A stretch of DNA of 64,000 nucleotides from the NCBI GenBank assembly GCA_033063855.1, contig CP093829.1, positions 4,350,243-4,414,242 on the forward strand, written 5' to 3'. A model generated the notes under the pieces. It worked only from the letters and a program-made list of their open reading frames with translations, was not told the origin of the DNA and ran no database searches. Both the position numbers and the translations under genes were made by a program. The DNA is from Smittia aterrima (lineage: Eukaryota > Arthropoda > Insecta > Diptera > Chironomidae). Positions 62,500 to 64,000 of this stretch are shown here, one piece after another. Within the stretch, counting starts at the first letter, position 1; the number at the start of each line of letters is the position of its first letter.

Positions 62500-63855
62500 A
62501 TGAATGGAAGCTCAGAACCGGCCGCAAATAGTAAAGCGTCATTGAAACAAAATGTTTCCACAGCATTTTCGATTGATAAGAGCAAGCCAGCGAAGGAAAC
62601 AAAAGCAGAAGTTTCAAATGAAAAACACGAAAAAAATCTGATCGAATTATCGGAAGTGACGAAGAATAACGTGGATCCTTTGGAACATTTTTCACGATTT
62701 CTCGACATTTCTGAGATGATCTTCAAATATTTCAACGTCACAGATTTATTAAATCTTTCTGAAGTCAGTCCAAGTTGGTACAATTTCATCGCTGCTTCGA
62801 AAGTTCTAATGAAAAACATAAAAGTTGCTTTTGCTAAGAATCGTCATTTTTCTCCGGAAGATTACGATTCATTAAAAAATAGCTCGAGACAATATCAGAG
62901 CATTCAAGTTGGAGGATACTTCGATGGAAGTCTAAACAATCGCGATGAAATCTTTAAATTCTGGGCAAATAACAAAGTCTACATTTCCCCTTTACAACTT
63001 GATTTTATTCATAAAAGCGGTCACGAGTGGAAAAATGTTTCACTCAATGATGTGTATTTTAGCAGAAAACATAAATTAGATATTTGGAACATATTCTCAT
63101 CAATCGAATCGTCAGTAGAAACTCTTTCTGTTATTAGCCATGATATATTCCAAGAGGATTATTCACATTCAAAGTTTAAACCTTCGAAAGTTTTGAAATT
63201 TCCAAAATTAAAACAATTGCAACTGTGGTTTTCCCATTCCCAAATGAGTGAGTTTTATGGGAAATGTTTGGTAAACTCAGTTGCAATCGAAGAACTTGAG
63301 ATTAAAAATTGTGATGAACTCGTTGACAATGGAATTGTTAGACAAATGCTCGAAAACTCCATCAAACTAAAAAGTCTCAAACTCATATTACACGAAAATG
63401 CTGAACTGCTCGAAAAACAGAATTGGGAGCGAGCAGAATTTAAGCTGAAGAGTTTGACAATATCTGATTATGGTGGATGGCTTCATATCAATTTTGAGGA
63501 TTTCCTTAAATTCCATGGCGATCATTTAGAAGACTTGACGCTCGATTCAACCTACAACGACATATCTTTCTACGAAATACTGAAATTGCCAAAGCTCAAG
63601 AGACTTTACCTCCGAAATTTTTGGATTTATGGCAATAACGAAATTCCAAATGAAATTTCTACCTCAATCACTGAACTGAAAATAGAGCTTAAAGTTGAAC
63701 CGCAACTACTTAAATTTTTATTGCAATCATTGCCGAATTTGAAAAGCTTTAGCATCCTCGCATTCGACGAGGAAACGAATAAAATATTGACATCGCTGTG
63801 TCACCGTAGCGAAAAAAGTTCGTTAGTCCTGGAGGACTTTATCAAATTCAAGTGA
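62500..63855 (+). CDS. F-box protein with LRR-like C-terminal region, 451 aa
   Basis: ATG at 62500, 12 nt after a splice acceptor ending TTGCTTTTAG, so a 5' UTR intron starting near 62422 (AAAG/GTAAGA) is likely. Residues 1-60 are Lys/Ser/Glu-rich and disordered. The F-box-like segment is about 64-105 (FLDISEMIFKYFNVTDLLNL then VSPSWYNFIAAS). The rest has irregular leucine-rich repeats (LKQLQLWF, IEELEIKNCDELVDNGIV, LKSLKLIL, LEDLTLDS, LKRLYLRNF). This is the FBXL layout: Skp1 binding through the F-box, substrate choice through the LRRs. No ortholog can be named. A donor-like GTGAAA at the stop leaves open a short extra exon (see findings). Confidence 0.75.
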   Translation: MNGSSEPAANSKASLKQNVSTAFSIDKSKPAKETKAEVSNEKHEKNLIELSEVTKNNVDPLEHFSRFLDISEMIFKYFNVTDLLNLSEVSPSWYNFIAASKVLMKNIKVAFAKNRHFSPEDYDSLKNSSRQYQSIQVGGYFDGSLNNRDEIFKFWANNKVYISPLQLDFIHKSGHEWKNVSLNDVYFSRKHKLDIWNIFSSIESSVETLSVISHDIFQEDYSHSKFKPSKVLKFPKLKQLQLWFSHSQMSEFYGKCLVNSVAIEELEIKNCDELVDNGIVRQMLENSIKLKSLKLILHENAELLEKQNWERAEFKLKSLTISDYGGWLHINFEDFLKFHGDHLEDLTLDSTYNDISFYEILKLPKLKRLYLRNFWIYGNNEIPNEISTSITELKIELKVEPQLLKFLLQSLPNLKSFSILAFDEETNKILTSLCHRSEKSSLVLEDFIKFK

Positions 63856-64000
63856 AATACAAAAATGGAAGCAAGAGCTTGAAGATTGCGTTATCAGCAG
63901 CAAGTTTTCCACTCCTATGCAAGATGTTTCAACAGAAGAAGAATCAAAAGCAGAAAATGATGATTCGAAGCCTATCTTAAAGAAAAAACAAAATTAAACT

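Overview
The window reads as nuclear DNA of a small-genome insect. The genes are intron-containing and their products look like arthropod proteins: Tribbles, Hr38 (NR4A), RalGPS, an SLC5 sodium symporter, a short alpha-crystallin heat-shock protein, a Maf nucleotidase and an F-box protein. Many introns are only 50-80 bp, with GT-AG ends, and the intergenic DNA is AT-rich. A lower dipteran, perhaps a non-biting midge, is my best guess. This is inference from gene style, not from a database match.

Layout. 1.1-3.8 kb holds two convergent genes for secreted tryptophan/lysine-rich proteins; the larger is built from exon-encoded 24-residue modules. 4.5-7.3 kb is a RalGPS-type Ral exchange factor on the minus strand. 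7.3-10.6 kb shows no gene. 10.8-15.3 kb is one arm of a large inverted duplication, 17.0-24.4 kb is the Tribbles pseudokinase (minus strand), and 26.8-33.2 kb is the second arm. The second arm also contains an intact SLC5 transporter gene exactly where the first arm has only about 0.4 kb of unrelated sequence. 37.0-51.6 kb is the Hr38 nuclear receptor (minus strand), with a long first intron and two candidate alternative first coding exons. 55-60.4 kb looks empty. 60.4-64 kb is a compact cluster: a heat-shock protein with TATA box and heat-shock elements, a convergent Maf nucleotidase and an F-box/LRR-like protein.

Two results stand out. First, trbl lies between near-identical inverted repeats of about 4 kb whose identity fades at every edge I checked. 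That suggests gene conversion between older copies and a substrate for inversion of the trbl segment. Second, eight perfect TGACGTCA palindromes (CREB/ATF sites) fall within about 8 kb around the two candidate Hr38 starts, against three in the other 56 kb. This fits Hr38/NR4A as a cAMP- and activity-induced gene and points to a duplicated CRE-driven promoter arrangement.

Exon joins were deduced by eye from splice consensus and reading phase. All calls are family-level recognition without a search.
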